This document shows positions 1-6,490 of a stretch of DNA of 7,378 nt, one piece after another. The DNA lies in contig PBZZ01000049.1 in assembly GCA_002730365.1 (NCBI GenBank), forward strand, positions 13,780 through 21,157, in the 5' to 3' direction. This stretch comes from Deltaproteobacteria bacterium (GTDB lineage Bacteria > SAR324 > NAC60-12). Numbering within the stretch: position 1 is the stretch's first letter; each line of letters begins with the position of its first letter. The notes beneath the pieces are model-generated. The model worked only from the letters and a program-made list of their open reading frames with translations. It was not told the DNA's origin and made no database searches. The position numbers and the translations under genes were made by a program.

Positions 1-333
1 TTTTTTTTCGAAATTGAAATTATGGTGGATTCCCATGACCTCATTTTTTGTGCTGTTGTATACGGCAATTTTTATCCAGTAACCATTGTAAAATGATTGT
101 GTAGTTTTCATATTTTTTGTCCATTTTCCAGATTTTAATTCTTTAAATGGAATTGTGTGGTCAACGCCCTCTAAGTATTGAAAATAACTATGTGGTATCG
201 TTTGTAGGTTCTCATTTTCTAGCTGGTATACTGGTCTATCTATCTTCTCTTGTGAGAAAGACAATGTAGTATTAAATAATAAGAATAAAATAAAAAGGAT
301 CACTGAGTGTAATTTTTTTAAGTATTTTTTCAC
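1..333 (-). CDS. Partial membrane-sensor protein, N-terminal 7TMR-DISM-like domain (5' end of gene)
   Basis: The frame is open for 111 codons from a GTG at 333 to the window edge, so only the N-terminus is seen. An in-frame TGA sits two codons upstream (339-337), so the start cannot lie further up. AAGG about 8 bases before the GTG is a fair ribosome binding site. Residues 1-8 are basic (MKKYLKKL), residues 10-26 are hydrophobic and SFSQ follows, which is a good signal peptide. Residues 81-93 (YxxYWIKIAVYN) resemble the W-hydrophobic-N pattern of the 7TMR-DISM extracellular type 2 domain, a periplasmic ligand-binding module usually followed by seven membrane helices and a kinase or cyclase output. 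The signal peptide and open frame are seen directly; the domain is recognised by pattern only and the output domain is off the window. The gene is clearly more AT-rich than those to its right. Confidence 0.6.
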   Translation of the reverse strand, partial: MKKYLKKLHSVILFILFLLFNTTLSFSQEKIDRPVYQLENENLQTIPHSYFQYLEGVDHTIPFKELKSGKWTKNMKTTQSFYNGYWIKIAVYNSTKNEVMGIHHNFNFEKK

Positions 334-456
334 TATTCAAACCTTATTAACTACTTAGAGATCGTTGTTTGGGTACTATCGTATTATTTTTTAACTTATG
401 ATGGTTATGATTAAACTTTATTTATCTATAATTTTTGCAGATAGACAAGCTAGAAT

Positions 457-476
457 ATACCTACGATCGTAGGTAT
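457..476. repeat. Perfect 20-bp palindrome (ATACCTACGA / TCGTAGGTAT)
   Basis: The two 10-base halves are exact reverse complements with no spacer, and symmetry stops at the next base on each side. It lies about 124 bp upstream of the minus-strand sensor gene and 6 bp before the open frame of the recombinase relic, near the change from AT-rich to mixed composition. It could be an operator for a dimeric regulator, or a site linked to the former mobile element. No T-run follows on either strand, so a rho-independent terminator is unlikely. Confidence 0.6.
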
Positions 477-482
477 GCATAA

Positions 483-857
483 AAGCTATGCTCCATTCGA
501 TGGGCGCAGGACGGTAAACCGTTGATGCTAGAACACTGGTATGGACTGCGTGCAAGAGAGGTAGCAGCACCGAGAATCGCAGATACAGTGGATGAGCAGC
601 GTACAGTGAAAGCAGAAATAGCTCTGGCAGCAGCAGTGACCAAGTCCAAACGAGCACGGTGCATCTTGGTGCCGCGCCAGATGTAGCAGCAGTTGAAGCG
701 ATATCTATCAGAGCTTTGCCACAGTAGCAGAGATCACTACCTATTCTGCACACAGAAGAACTCAAACTTCACAGCCAATGCAGCTACCCAGCATTTACAA
801 AGACTGTATGAGCGAGCAGGCATAGTGGGTGCGAACAGTCACAGTGGTTTGCTATAA
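483..857 (+). pseudogene. Degenerate tyrosine recombinase (phage-type integrase) catalytic-domain relic
   Basis: One frame reads as the middle of a tyrosine recombinase catalytic domain. It has WYGLRAREVAAPRIADTVDE (537-596; GLRxxE holds the first catalytic Arg at 549-551), then an EIALAAAVTKSKRAR-like stretch with the beta-hairpin Lys at 642-644. Near the end come LFCTQKNSNFTANAATQHLQ and LYERAGIVGANSHSG, matching the family's HSGRR box with the His at 840-842. The frame is broken by TAG at 684-686. It ends in TAA at 855-857 right after HSG, so the box II arginine, the second His/Trp and the nucleophilic Tyr are missing from this frame. There is no N-terminal core-binding domain and no plausible start (TAA at 480-482). 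This was once an integrase for a mobile element or integron-like unit and cannot be catalytic now. The assignment rests on motif recall and is fairly firm. Confidence 0.82.
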
Positions 858-1076
858 TGCAGTTCAACGCCCTTGTGCACGAGTAGAAACCGTTACGGTA
901 CTGGGCAAGCAGGCTAGCTCCTTCATCTGGTGAACTCACATTCCTTCAAATTGATGGAATTTCCTTCCAGTAAGTGAGCTACAGGGCATTGCACTCTGAT
1001 CCCTGAACCGCTATAAATGCGCAAACATTTCCTTCTTACGTTTCTTCTCCAATCAATCCTTATCAGATCTGAAACC
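858..1076. other. Gene-free stretch, probable recombinase debris plus desaturase leader
   Basis: No intact gene is visible. In another frame, bases 880-930 read RVETVTVLGKQASSFIW before TGA at 931-933. This weakly resembles the part of tyrosine recombinases around the LLGHASI motif, so it may be the frameshifted continuation of the relic before it. The rest holds a candidate promoter and the leader of the desaturase gene. An ATG at 1017 in frame with the desaturase overlaps the putative -10 box and is unlikely to be used. Confidence 0.35.
989..1017 (+). promoter_or_regulatory. Candidate sigma70-type promoter of the desaturase gene
   Basis: TTGCAC (989-994) and TATAAA (1012-1017) are separated by exactly 17 bp. 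The -10 box matches the consensus at five of six positions; the -35 box matches only at its first three. Transcription would begin near 1024, giving a leader of about 50 bases before the ATG at 1077. No other good pair was noticed in this gap. Activity is inferred. Confidence 0.4.
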
Positions 1077-2153
1077 ATGGCGAGTACAACTATCCCCCGA
1101 GATTACAGCCTTATCGGACGAGGAGCCCAAAAAGCCAAAGACAAAGGACTGGCCTCCGAAACTTAGTACGCTACGCCTATCCCTCGCAAACGTATGAAGA
1201 AATTGATGCGTCGCTCAGATCGAACAGCGATTCGAGATACAGCCATTTGGTTGGGCCTGCTTATGCTGACAGGTGGATTTGGTGTGTATTTCTGGGGAAC
1301 CTGGTGGTGTGTACCTTTCTTTTTTGTTTATGGAATTCTTTATGGCAGTGCCTCGGATTCACGTTGGCACGAGTGTGGTCATGGTACCGCATTTCGCACC
1401 CAGTGGATGAATCAAGCTGTGTATCAACTCGCCTGCTTCATGATTATGCGTAGTCCCACTGGATGGCGTTGGTCCCACACCCGCCATCACACAGACACAA
1501 TCGTCGTCGGTCGTGATCCTGAAATTGCCATTGGTCGTCCTGCTCGGCTGTTTCGACTATTCCTTAATTTCTTTGGACTGATCGATGTTCCAATCTCTCT
1601 GGCAAAGACAGTCCTACATTCTTTTGGACAATTGACTGCTGAGGAGGCTGACTACATCCCAGAGATGGAACGACACAAAGTTTACAATGTGGCCCGTGTC
1701 TGGATCATGGTCTATGGACTGACTGCTGCGGCTAGTGTGATCTACCAGAGTTGGCTCCCATTAATGCTGATCGGCTTGCCGCGTGTATATGGAACCTGGC
1801 TCCACATAGTCTTTGGTTTGACCCAGCATGCTGGTCTGGCTGAGGATGTTCTTGATCATCGTCTTAACACGCGCACCGTTTACATGAATCCTATCTTTCG
1901 TTTTCTCTACTGGAACATGAATTATCATGTGGAACACCACATGTTCCCGATGGTTCCATACCACGCACTCCCTGCTCTTCATGAAGAGATGAAAGCCGAT
2001 ACAGCCCCCGTTTATCGGAATATGATGGAAGCTTATCGTGAGATCATCCCTGCCTTGTGGAAGCAATCCAATGATCCTGATTTTTTTGTCCCCAGGACTG
2101 TCCCAAAACCAGGATCAATAAGTGAACAATCAGGCCCAGCGGTAGCTTCTTGA
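1077..2153 (+). pseudogene. MocD/fatty-acid-desaturase-like membrane di-iron oxygenase, interrupted by an in-frame TAG
   Basis: The full-length frame from ATG 1077 begins MASTTIPRDYSLIGRGAQKA and continues without a shift to TGA at 2151-2153, about 358 residues, except for TAG at codon 30 (1164-1166). Residues before and after the stop (GLASET, YATPIPRKRMKKLMRRSD) both look like the conserved N-terminus of the family. Homologues as I recall them have Trp at this position, which fits a TGG to TAG change. The rest is intact: HECGH (about 98-102), HTRHH (134-138), QH near 250 and NYHVEHHMFP (His 284-288) form the di-iron ligand set, with hydrophobic membrane segments between them. Family members hydroxylate or desaturate lipids or, for MocD, are proposed to act with a Rieske ferredoxin on rhizopine; no ferredoxin partner is present here. 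A shorter 319-residue product from ATG 1194 is possible, but no ribosome binding site precedes it and it lacks the conserved N-terminus. Alternatives are a sequencing error or amber readthrough. Confidence 0.8.
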
Positions 2154-2202
2154 AATCGACTTGAAAGGTTTTTACAATCAACACCGAGAGGTGATTTCTT
2201 AG

Positions 2203-2221
2203 GTTTTTGAACTTCAAAAAC
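2203..2221. repeat. Short inverted repeat between desaturase and serine hydrolase genes
   Basis: GTTTTTGAA and TTCAAAAAC flank a single C. As RNA it would form a stem of about 7 pairs with a small loop about 50 bases after the desaturase stop. A second, bulged hairpin (AATCAACACC / GGTGATT) lies just before it at about 2177-2197. Neither is followed by a clean T-run, so termination is possible but not shown. Confidence 0.35.
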
Positions 2222-2227
2222 TACCAT

Positions 2228-2256
2228 TTGAAAAATCGTTAATACTGCAGTCTAAG
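2228..2256 (+). promoter_or_regulatory. Weak candidate promoter for the serine hydrolase gene
   Basis: TTGAAA (2228-2233) is followed after 17 bp by TCTAAG (2251-2256), which matches the -10 consensus at four positions. The A/T composition of this spacer makes chance matches easy. A TATAAA at about 2270 is a rival -10 with no clear -35. Confidence 0.22.
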
Positions 2257-2295
2257 AGTGATCAAGAGTATAAATTTACATTCAGTTTTTTGATA

Positions 2296-3819
2296 ATGAT
2301 TTCAATCTTTAAAGAGTCTTCAAAAATCCGAAAATCCTTAAATTTTATACTCATTGGAATCATCATCATTAGTGCTTCAATTGCTACTATACACGCACAA
2401 TCCAATGAGTTGCTTCAATCAAGAAGTCGACTATTTGAAGCCTGGTTGAACACCTTAATGAGTGATCAAGCCTTACTAGGAATTTCAGTCAGTCTTGTTC
2501 AGAACCAAAAGATCATTTATGCAAAAGGTTTTGGAGTTTCTGACTTTGAAAAAAAATCTCCAGCAACTGTTTCAACCAATTATCAAATCGCTTCTGTTAC
2601 AAAGCTTTTTACTAGTATTGCCTTAATGCAGCTAGTAGAGCGCAAGAAAATTTTCTTAGATACTCCTGTAGTTGAAATAATTCCTGAGCTTAGAGCAATC
2701 AAAACAAATGGTCATTCTGTAGAAGACATCACTATCAAGTCCATCTTGACTCACACTACGGGTCTACCCACCAATCCCAATTTTCTCCTAGATAAAAAAG
2801 GTCAGAATCAAGAGTTGGCCCTTGATGAATTTTTGAAGGGATTTGCCCAACAATCTTTGTTGTTCCCGCCAAATCGAATCCATAAGTACTCCAACTTAGC
2901 CATGAACCTTGGTGGATTGATCGTAGAGCGCGTCTCCAGATTGTCTTATGAGCAGTACATCCAAGAAGTCATCCTCACACCTCTACAACTGGAGTCCACT
3001 CGCTTTCCCAAAGATTCAGAAACTACAACAGTGATTGGCTACAGCCGAATCGTTGGAGACCAGCGATTGAAAAATGAATTTCCAGAAATGGCGAATATCT
3101 TAGGATTGCCATCTTCCGGACTCATTTCTAATGTCACGGATCTGGCTAAATTCATTAGTTGGCATTTTCGTACACTGAGCGCGGAGGACCAAACACTCCT
3201 TGCAAGAGCCACTTTGTCTGAGATGCAGAAGGTCCAATGGGTACCATTGCCCATTGAACTTCACCCAAGGTTAAATACTGCGTTAGCTTTGCTTGCAAAC
3301 ACCCTAGAACTTGGTGGAACAGGGCTTGGTTATTTTCGAGAAAAAGAATTTGTTCTGCACAGCGGAGGCTTGATGGGCTTTGCTGCAGAATTGGTGATGG
3401 ATAATCAAAATAAACTGGGAGTCGTTGTCCTTTCCAATACGGTGGATGCACCTGTTTATTTCAACCATTCCCAAAGCATCTCAAGGAATTTATACGAAAT
3501 GGTCGGAAGAGTACTGATGGATCCTAAATCGTTTGATAGGCCGCTGTTATATGCTGAATATGAAAATCTCTATTCGGATGATCACCACTGGCACTACTAC
3601 GTTACAGAGATGGGAGAGAACCTGATTTTGCTAAATCTGCGAGAGGGGATGCCGCTAGCTAGGCCTGTTGTACTTTCCAAGGTGGGAGTTGATCATTTTG
3701 TTGATCCCAGCCATCAAGGAATCTATTCAGGCGAATTTTCCGTCTATTTTCAACGGGATCAAAATGGCAAGGTTGACTCAATGGTCGTGAAAAACAATAA
3801 GCTTTATCGTAAAGAATAA
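2296..3819 (+). CDS. Secreted serine hydrolase, class C beta-lactamase/penicillin-binding protein family
   Basis: The product has 507 residues from ATG 2296; a TTG two codons upstream (2290) is the alternative start, and neither has a clear Shine-Dalgarno sequence. Basic residues around 8-13, a hydrophobic stretch at about 16-32 and IHAQS near 34 form a signal peptide or anchor, placing the enzyme in the periplasm or outside the cell. The beta-lactamase fold shows its three catalytic motifs in order: SVTK (SxxK, nucleophile Ser about 100, Lys about 103), YSN (about 198-200) and HSGG (about 355-358). The LTHTTGLP segment at about 151-158 is also typical. About 100 residues after the hydrolase domain look like a beta-rich lipocalin-like tail, often found on this family. 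Members are esterases, D-aminopeptidases or peptidoglycan-acting enzymes more often than true beta-lactamases, so the substrate is not predicted. It ends in TAA, and no functional link to its neighbours is evident. Confidence 0.9.
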   Translation: MISIFKESSKIRKSLNFILIGIIIISASIATIHAQSNELLQSRSRLFEAWLNTLMSDQALLGISVSLVQNQKIIYAKGFGVSDFEKKSPATVSTNYQIASVTKLFTSIALMQLVERKKIFLDTPVVEIIPELRAIKTNGHSVEDITIKSILTHTTGLPTNPNFLLDKKGQNQELALDEFLKGFAQQSLLFPPNRIHKYSNLAMNLGGLIVERVSRLSYEQYIQEVILTPLQLESTRFPKDSETTTVIGYSRIVGDQRLKNEFPEMANILGLPSSGLISNVTDLAKFISWHFRTLSAEDQTLLARATLSEMQKVQWVPLPIELHPRLNTALALLANTLELGGTGLGYFREKEFVLHSGGLMGFAAELVMDNQNKLGVVVLSNTVDAPVYFNHSQSISRNLYEMVGRVLMDPKSFDRPLLYAEYENLYSDDHHWHYYVTEMGENLILLNLREGMPLARPVVLSKVGVDHFVDPSHQGIYSGEFSVYFQRDQNGKVDSMVVKNNKLYRKE

Positions 3820-3890
3820 GTTTTCTTGCTGCATGTTTTTGTGCTCTATATTTTTGAGATTGCTAACGTTACTTCCTACTACTGAGGCCT

Positions 3891-4121
3891 ATGAACAAAA
3901 ACACAAAAACGACGACTATCATTTTGTCCTCGTTGGTAGCACTGATTGGAATCGGTATTGCCACAGGCTTCATCACATTCAATCCCATCGATAAATCTAA
4001 GCCTGCCTACGCCAAGGATCAGCAATGTTTTGAAGAACTCAAAGCGAAATTGACTCCTGATGAGATGATGGAGATCATGAAAAAGAAAACAATGACTCAA
4101 TCTCACTGCGACTTTCTTTAA
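3891..4121 (+). CDS. Small membrane-anchored or exported protein of unknown function, 76 aa
   Basis: I do not recognise this protein. ATG 3891 is preceded by TGAGG at a spacing of about 5, a good ribosome binding site, which supports real translation. Residues 1-9 are polar and basic, residues 10-30 form one hydrophobic segment (ILSSLVALIGIGIATGFITF), and the rest is a short charged domain of about 45 residues with two cysteines (46 and 73) and a KLTPDEMMEIMKKK helix. The topology suggests a short extracytoplasmic domain on an N-terminal anchor. An AYA motif at 39-41 could be a cleavage site, but it lies far beyond the hydrophobic core. The cysteines could form a disulfide. It follows the serine hydrolase by 71 bp on the same strand. 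Its TAA (4119-4121) overlaps the frameshifted end of the convergent DJ-1-like gene. Confidence 0.6.
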   Translation: MNKNTKTTTIILSSLVALIGIGIATGFITFNPIDKSKPAYAKDQQCFEELKAKLTPDEMMEIMKKKTMTQSHCDFL

Positions 4122-4741
4122 TTAGTTCGATAGAAGAAGAATTCGTGCATAACTTCCTTCTCAATTTGTAGTCCGATTCCAAGCATACTCCATCTGCCTG
4201 GCAGTCTGCTCAGCCAGCTCGGCGTCAGCAATCGGGCAACCAATTCTAGACTCATATCAATCCCAGCGGATATCCCTGCTGCAGTGAACAGCTTTCCTTG
4301 TTCAATCCAGCGAGTACCTTCCCGAATCTGTACCCTCGGATAATTCCTATGCAAATCTGAGATATCTTCCCAGTGAGTCGTCACTTCTAATCCATCCAAC
4401 AAGCCAGCTTCCGCCATTAAGAAAGCTCCAGTACAGACTGAGGCAGTGATATGAGTCTTTTCAGTAGTCTTTCGGATCCAGTTAATCACTTCAGTCTTAC
4501 GTAACTCATCAGAATGAACCCCACCAACTACGATCAACACATCTAACTCAGGAACATTCTGAATCGAATAATGAGGCTTCACTTGGAACACCCCTCGTGC
4601 TTCGACAAGGCTTTCCTCTTCTGCCACAAGCCAAATATTCCAATCCAAATTTGCAAGGCGGTTGGCAACGCTGAACACCTCAAAGGGTCCTGAAAAATCC
4701 AAGACCTCAGCCTGATCGTAGATGTAGATCCCAATGTTCAT
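4118..4741 (-). CDS. DJ-1/PfpI family protein (isonitrile hydratase-like) with frameshifted C-terminus
   Basis: The product as read has 207 residues. The N-terminus (MNIGIYIYDQAEVLDFSGPF) carries the Asp of the DFSGPFEVF motif (Asp15). ASVCTGAFLMAEAGLLDG (100-117) holds the nucleophile-elbow Cys103, and TTHWED (121-126) follows; this set is typical of the isonitrile hydratase and AraC-N-terminal-like branch of the class I glutamine amidotransferase fold. There is no DNA-binding domain, so an enzyme role is more likely than regulation. After VARLL (residue 172) the sequence stops looking like the family. In the neighbouring frame from 4226, DAELAEQTARQMEYAWNRTT follows and ends at TGA 4163-4161, exactly the kind of C-terminal helix expected. 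A one-base loss near 4227-4228 would explain this, and the undamaged protein would be about 193 residues. No clear ribosome binding site precedes the ATG. It may be a separate unit or the distal end of the PhyH operon, about 100 bp away. The active-site region is intact, so activity is possible. Confidence 0.88.
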   Translation of the reverse strand: MNIGIYIYDQAEVLDFSGPFEVFSVANRLANLDWNIWLVAEEESLVEARGVFQVKPHYSIQNVPELDVLIVVGGVHSDELRKTEVINWIRKTTEKTHITASVCTGAFLMAEAGLLDGLEVTTHWEDISDLHRNYPRVQIREGTRWIEQGKLFTAAGISAGIDMSLELVARLLTPSWLSRLPGRWSMLGIGLQIEKEVMHEFFFYRTN

Positions 4742-4746
4742 GGTTT

Positions 4747-4796
4747 CAAGGAAGAGGGAAGAATTGTTTCAGTGCTGAGGCCTAAGCAAGGAAGAG
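4747..4796. repeat. Direct repeat CAAGGAAGAG, two copies 40 bp apart
   Basis: Identical 10-base copies at 4747-4756 and 4787-4796 lie in the gap between the DJ-1-like gene and PhyH, just upstream of the DJ-1 start on the minus strand. A near-palindrome around AGGCCT (about 4775-4786) lies between them. They could be paired regulator sites or chance in purine-rich sequence. Confidence 0.3.
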
Positions 4797-4842
4797 TGAG
4801 AGGCAGAGAAATAGTTACGCGTATAGAGTGAATATAGGAATT

Positions 4843-5646
4843 TCAGGCGTGACCAACTTTCAAATTGCTACCAGCTCGGTTCTCTCCACGGATCAACCAA
4901 AGAGGTCTTTGTGCAAAGTTGACCAGATAACCGGAGCCAGTGCCCGTATCAATCAAGTCTCGGTTGAACAGACTGGTGGAGGGCATGTAGCGAATGGCCA
5001 GACCCGCCCGTCGTTTGCCCGAGCGATTTGGATGGGAGCCATGTACCAAGTGGACGTCATGCATGGAGAACTGCCCTGGTGCGAGTTCCAGACTGACTGT
5101 GTTTTCTGGATCGATACGACCATCATTTACACTTTGATTGAGCACAAGATCCTCTCGGGATTCCTTTTGATGTGTCAGCGATTGATGTCGATGTGAGCCA
5201 GGAACAACTCGCATACAGCCGTTCTCTGCGGTCACACGATCAAGCGCGACCCACACCGTACAAGTCGCCAAAGGACGGATCGGCCAATAGGCACCGTCCT
5301 GATGCATCGGCACCTCCATCCCATCTGTGCCAGGCTTGCAGAAGAGCTGACATCCCCACAGAATGATATCTGGGCCGATCAACTGTTCTACACAATCCAC
5401 GATCATTGGGTCCTTGGCTAATTCCATGAAAGCCTCATCACCATGCACTCCCTCCTGGTTCAAGCCACTGATGTGCACACTGACCAGCTTCTCCGGTCTC
5501 ACCTCCGGATTGTTAACCAAGACACGGTCAACTGCTTCCATCAACTCGGTCAACCGTGATTCTGGTAGCTGACAGTCTGGGATTAGGTAGCCCTCTTCTT
5601 GGTATTGTTGAATCGCTTCAGCAGATAGTGGCGCGTTGGTTGTCAT
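4843..5646 (-). CDS. Phytanoyl-CoA dioxygenase (PhyH) family Fe(II)/2-oxoglutarate oxygenase
   Basis: The product is a complete 267-residue protein, a normal length for bacterial PhyH proteins. The iron ligands are visible as HQD (His115, Asp117, in VPMHQDGAYW) and His202 in LVHGSHPNRSGKRRAG, with Arg213/214 downstream as the likely 2-oxoglutarate carboxylate binder. VWVALDRVTAENGCMRVVPG (131-150) is the conserved core strand and loop, and the RPLWLIRGE ending is typical of the family. It would couple decarboxylation of 2-oxoglutarate to hydroxylation of an unknown small molecule in the cytoplasm; this large family acts on acyl-CoAs, ectoine, phosphonates and halogenation substrates, so the substrate cannot be named. 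AAAAGG six bases before the ATG supports the start. It lies 34 bp after the SDR gene on the same strand, suggesting co-transcription and perhaps further oxidation of the hydroxylated product by that dehydrogenase. It ends in TGA. Confidence 0.93.
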   Translation of the reverse strand: MTTNAPLSAEAIQQYQEEGYLIPDCQLPESRLTELMEAVDRVLVNNPEVRPEKLVSVHISGLNQEGVHGDEAFMELAKDPMIVDCVEQLIGPDIILWGCQLFCKPGTDGMEVPMHQDGAYWPIRPLATCTVWVALDRVTAENGCMRVVPGSHRHQSLTHQKESREDLVLNQSVNDGRIDPENTVSLELAPGQFSMHDVHLVHGSHPNRSGKRRAGLAIRYMPSTSLFNRDLIDTGTGSGYLVNFAQRPLWLIRGENRAGSNLKVGHA

Positions 5647-5680
5647 CGATACCTTTTCGGAGTCAAGTCATTGAATAGTG

Positions 5681-6457
5681 TCACTGGGCCACCCAGCCAC
5701 CATCGACAGGAAGAGTGTGGCCTGTGATCATGGCCGCTGCGTCACTGGCCAGAAAATGAATGGCATCTGCCACTTCGTAGGTTTCCACCAGCCGCCCGAG
5801 TGGCGTTCGTGCCAGTAGTTTTTCTTCCATCCCATCTTCTTCCAGCAGACTTTGAGTCAGGGGGGTTCGGACGAAAGCAGGAGCGACTGCATTGACACGT
5901 ATCCCACGAGAAGCCCAATCCAGCGCTAAGGAGCGTGTCAGATTCACCACCCCTCCCTTGCTGGCTTGATAAGCAGGATTGGGATAGACCCCACCTCCGA
6001 TCAAACCCATGATCGAAGCCACACTGACAATGCTCCCCTTGCCTCGCTCGAGCATCGTTTTGGCAGCTTCTCTGGAGCAGAGGAAGGTCCCAGTCAAGTT
6101 CACATTGAGCACTTCCTGCCAACGCTCCAGAGGCAACTCGGTCGCTTCCATCCGGGCTCCCGTTCCAGCAGAGTTGACCAGAACTTCCAAAAAGCACGAC
6201 GTTGCTACTTTCCTCATGACTTCCACAACGGAATCTTCCTTGGTCACATCCAGATACATAGTCTCGAGGGAGATTCCCTGATCATTAAGTTGAGCCTGAG
6301 CTTTCTGTAAAGCGGCTTCGTTGCGATCCCCGATCACGACCTGTGCCCCTGCTTGAGCAAAAACCTTTGCGGTCTCCAGGCCAATACCGCTGGCCCCTCC
6401 TGTGACTAATACCGTTCTTCCGGTCAGAGAAAGGCGATCGTTTGGCCTGGATGTCAT
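5681..6457 (-). CDS. Classical short-chain dehydrogenase/reductase (SDR), NAD-preferring
   Basis: The product has 258 residues, the normal length for classical SDRs. TGGASGIG (19-26) is the Rossmann dinucleotide-binding motif. Asp44 at the end of the second beta strand (VVIGDRNE) predicts preference for NAD(H) over NADP(H). NSAG (95-98) replaces the usual NNAG, Asn120 belongs to the catalytic tetrad (NVNLTG), and Ser148, Tyr163 and Lys167 (YQASK) complete it. PVDGGWVAQ is the usual C-terminal end. Residues 85-93 (ATSCFLEVL) differ from the common FGxLDVL pattern, but the frame is uninterrupted. GGGGAG about 6 bases before the ATG is a strong ribosome binding site. Gaps of 33-34 bp to the redoxin upstream and PhyH downstream, same strand, point to one operon. 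The reaction would be alcohol/ketone oxidoreduction on an unknown substrate, perhaps the product of the dioxygenase (inference). Confidence 0.94.
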   Translation of the reverse strand: MTSRPNDRLSLTGRTVLVTGGASGIGLETAKVFAQAGAQVVIGDRNEAALQKAQAQLNDQGISLETMYLDVTKEDSVVEVMRKVATSCFLEVLVNSAGTGARMEATELPLERWQEVLNVNLTGTFLCSREAAKTMLERGKGSIVSVASIMGLIGGGVYPNPAYQASKGGVVNLTRSLALDWASRGIRVNAVAPAFVRTPLTQSLLEEDGMEEKLLARTPLGRLVETYEVADAIHFLASDAAAMITGHTLPVDGGWVAQ

Positions 6458-6490
6458 GTGTTACTCCCCGGCAGATCTGAAGACACTGGT

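Noticed and set aside
457..476. Palindrome as a rho-independent terminator
   Set aside because: It has no loop spacer and no T-run on either side, and no complete gene ends next to it on either strand.
418..765. Minus-strand open frames over the recombinase relic (115 and 67 residues)
   Set aside because: They are antisense to recognisable recombinase sequence, are rich in Ser/Leu without motifs, and have no convincing start signal.
1017..1076. ATG 1017 as an upstream, in-frame start for the desaturase
   Set aside because: It overlaps the putative -10 box, adds 20 residues unlike the family N-terminus, and homologues begin near the MAST-like start at 1077.
4828..5572. Plus-strand open frames opposite the PhyH gene
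   Set aside because: The minus strand encodes a complete PhyH protein with catalytic residues; these frames are antisense shadows.
6175..6215. Possible compensated frameshift in the SDR around residues 84-93
   Set aside because: The segment ATSCFLEVL is unusual for the family, but length and downstream motifs are normal and no alternative frame gives a better match.
5742..6310. Open frames overlapping the SDR gene on both strands
   Set aside because: The SDR frame is complete with all family motifs, and the others show low-complexity, motif-free translations.
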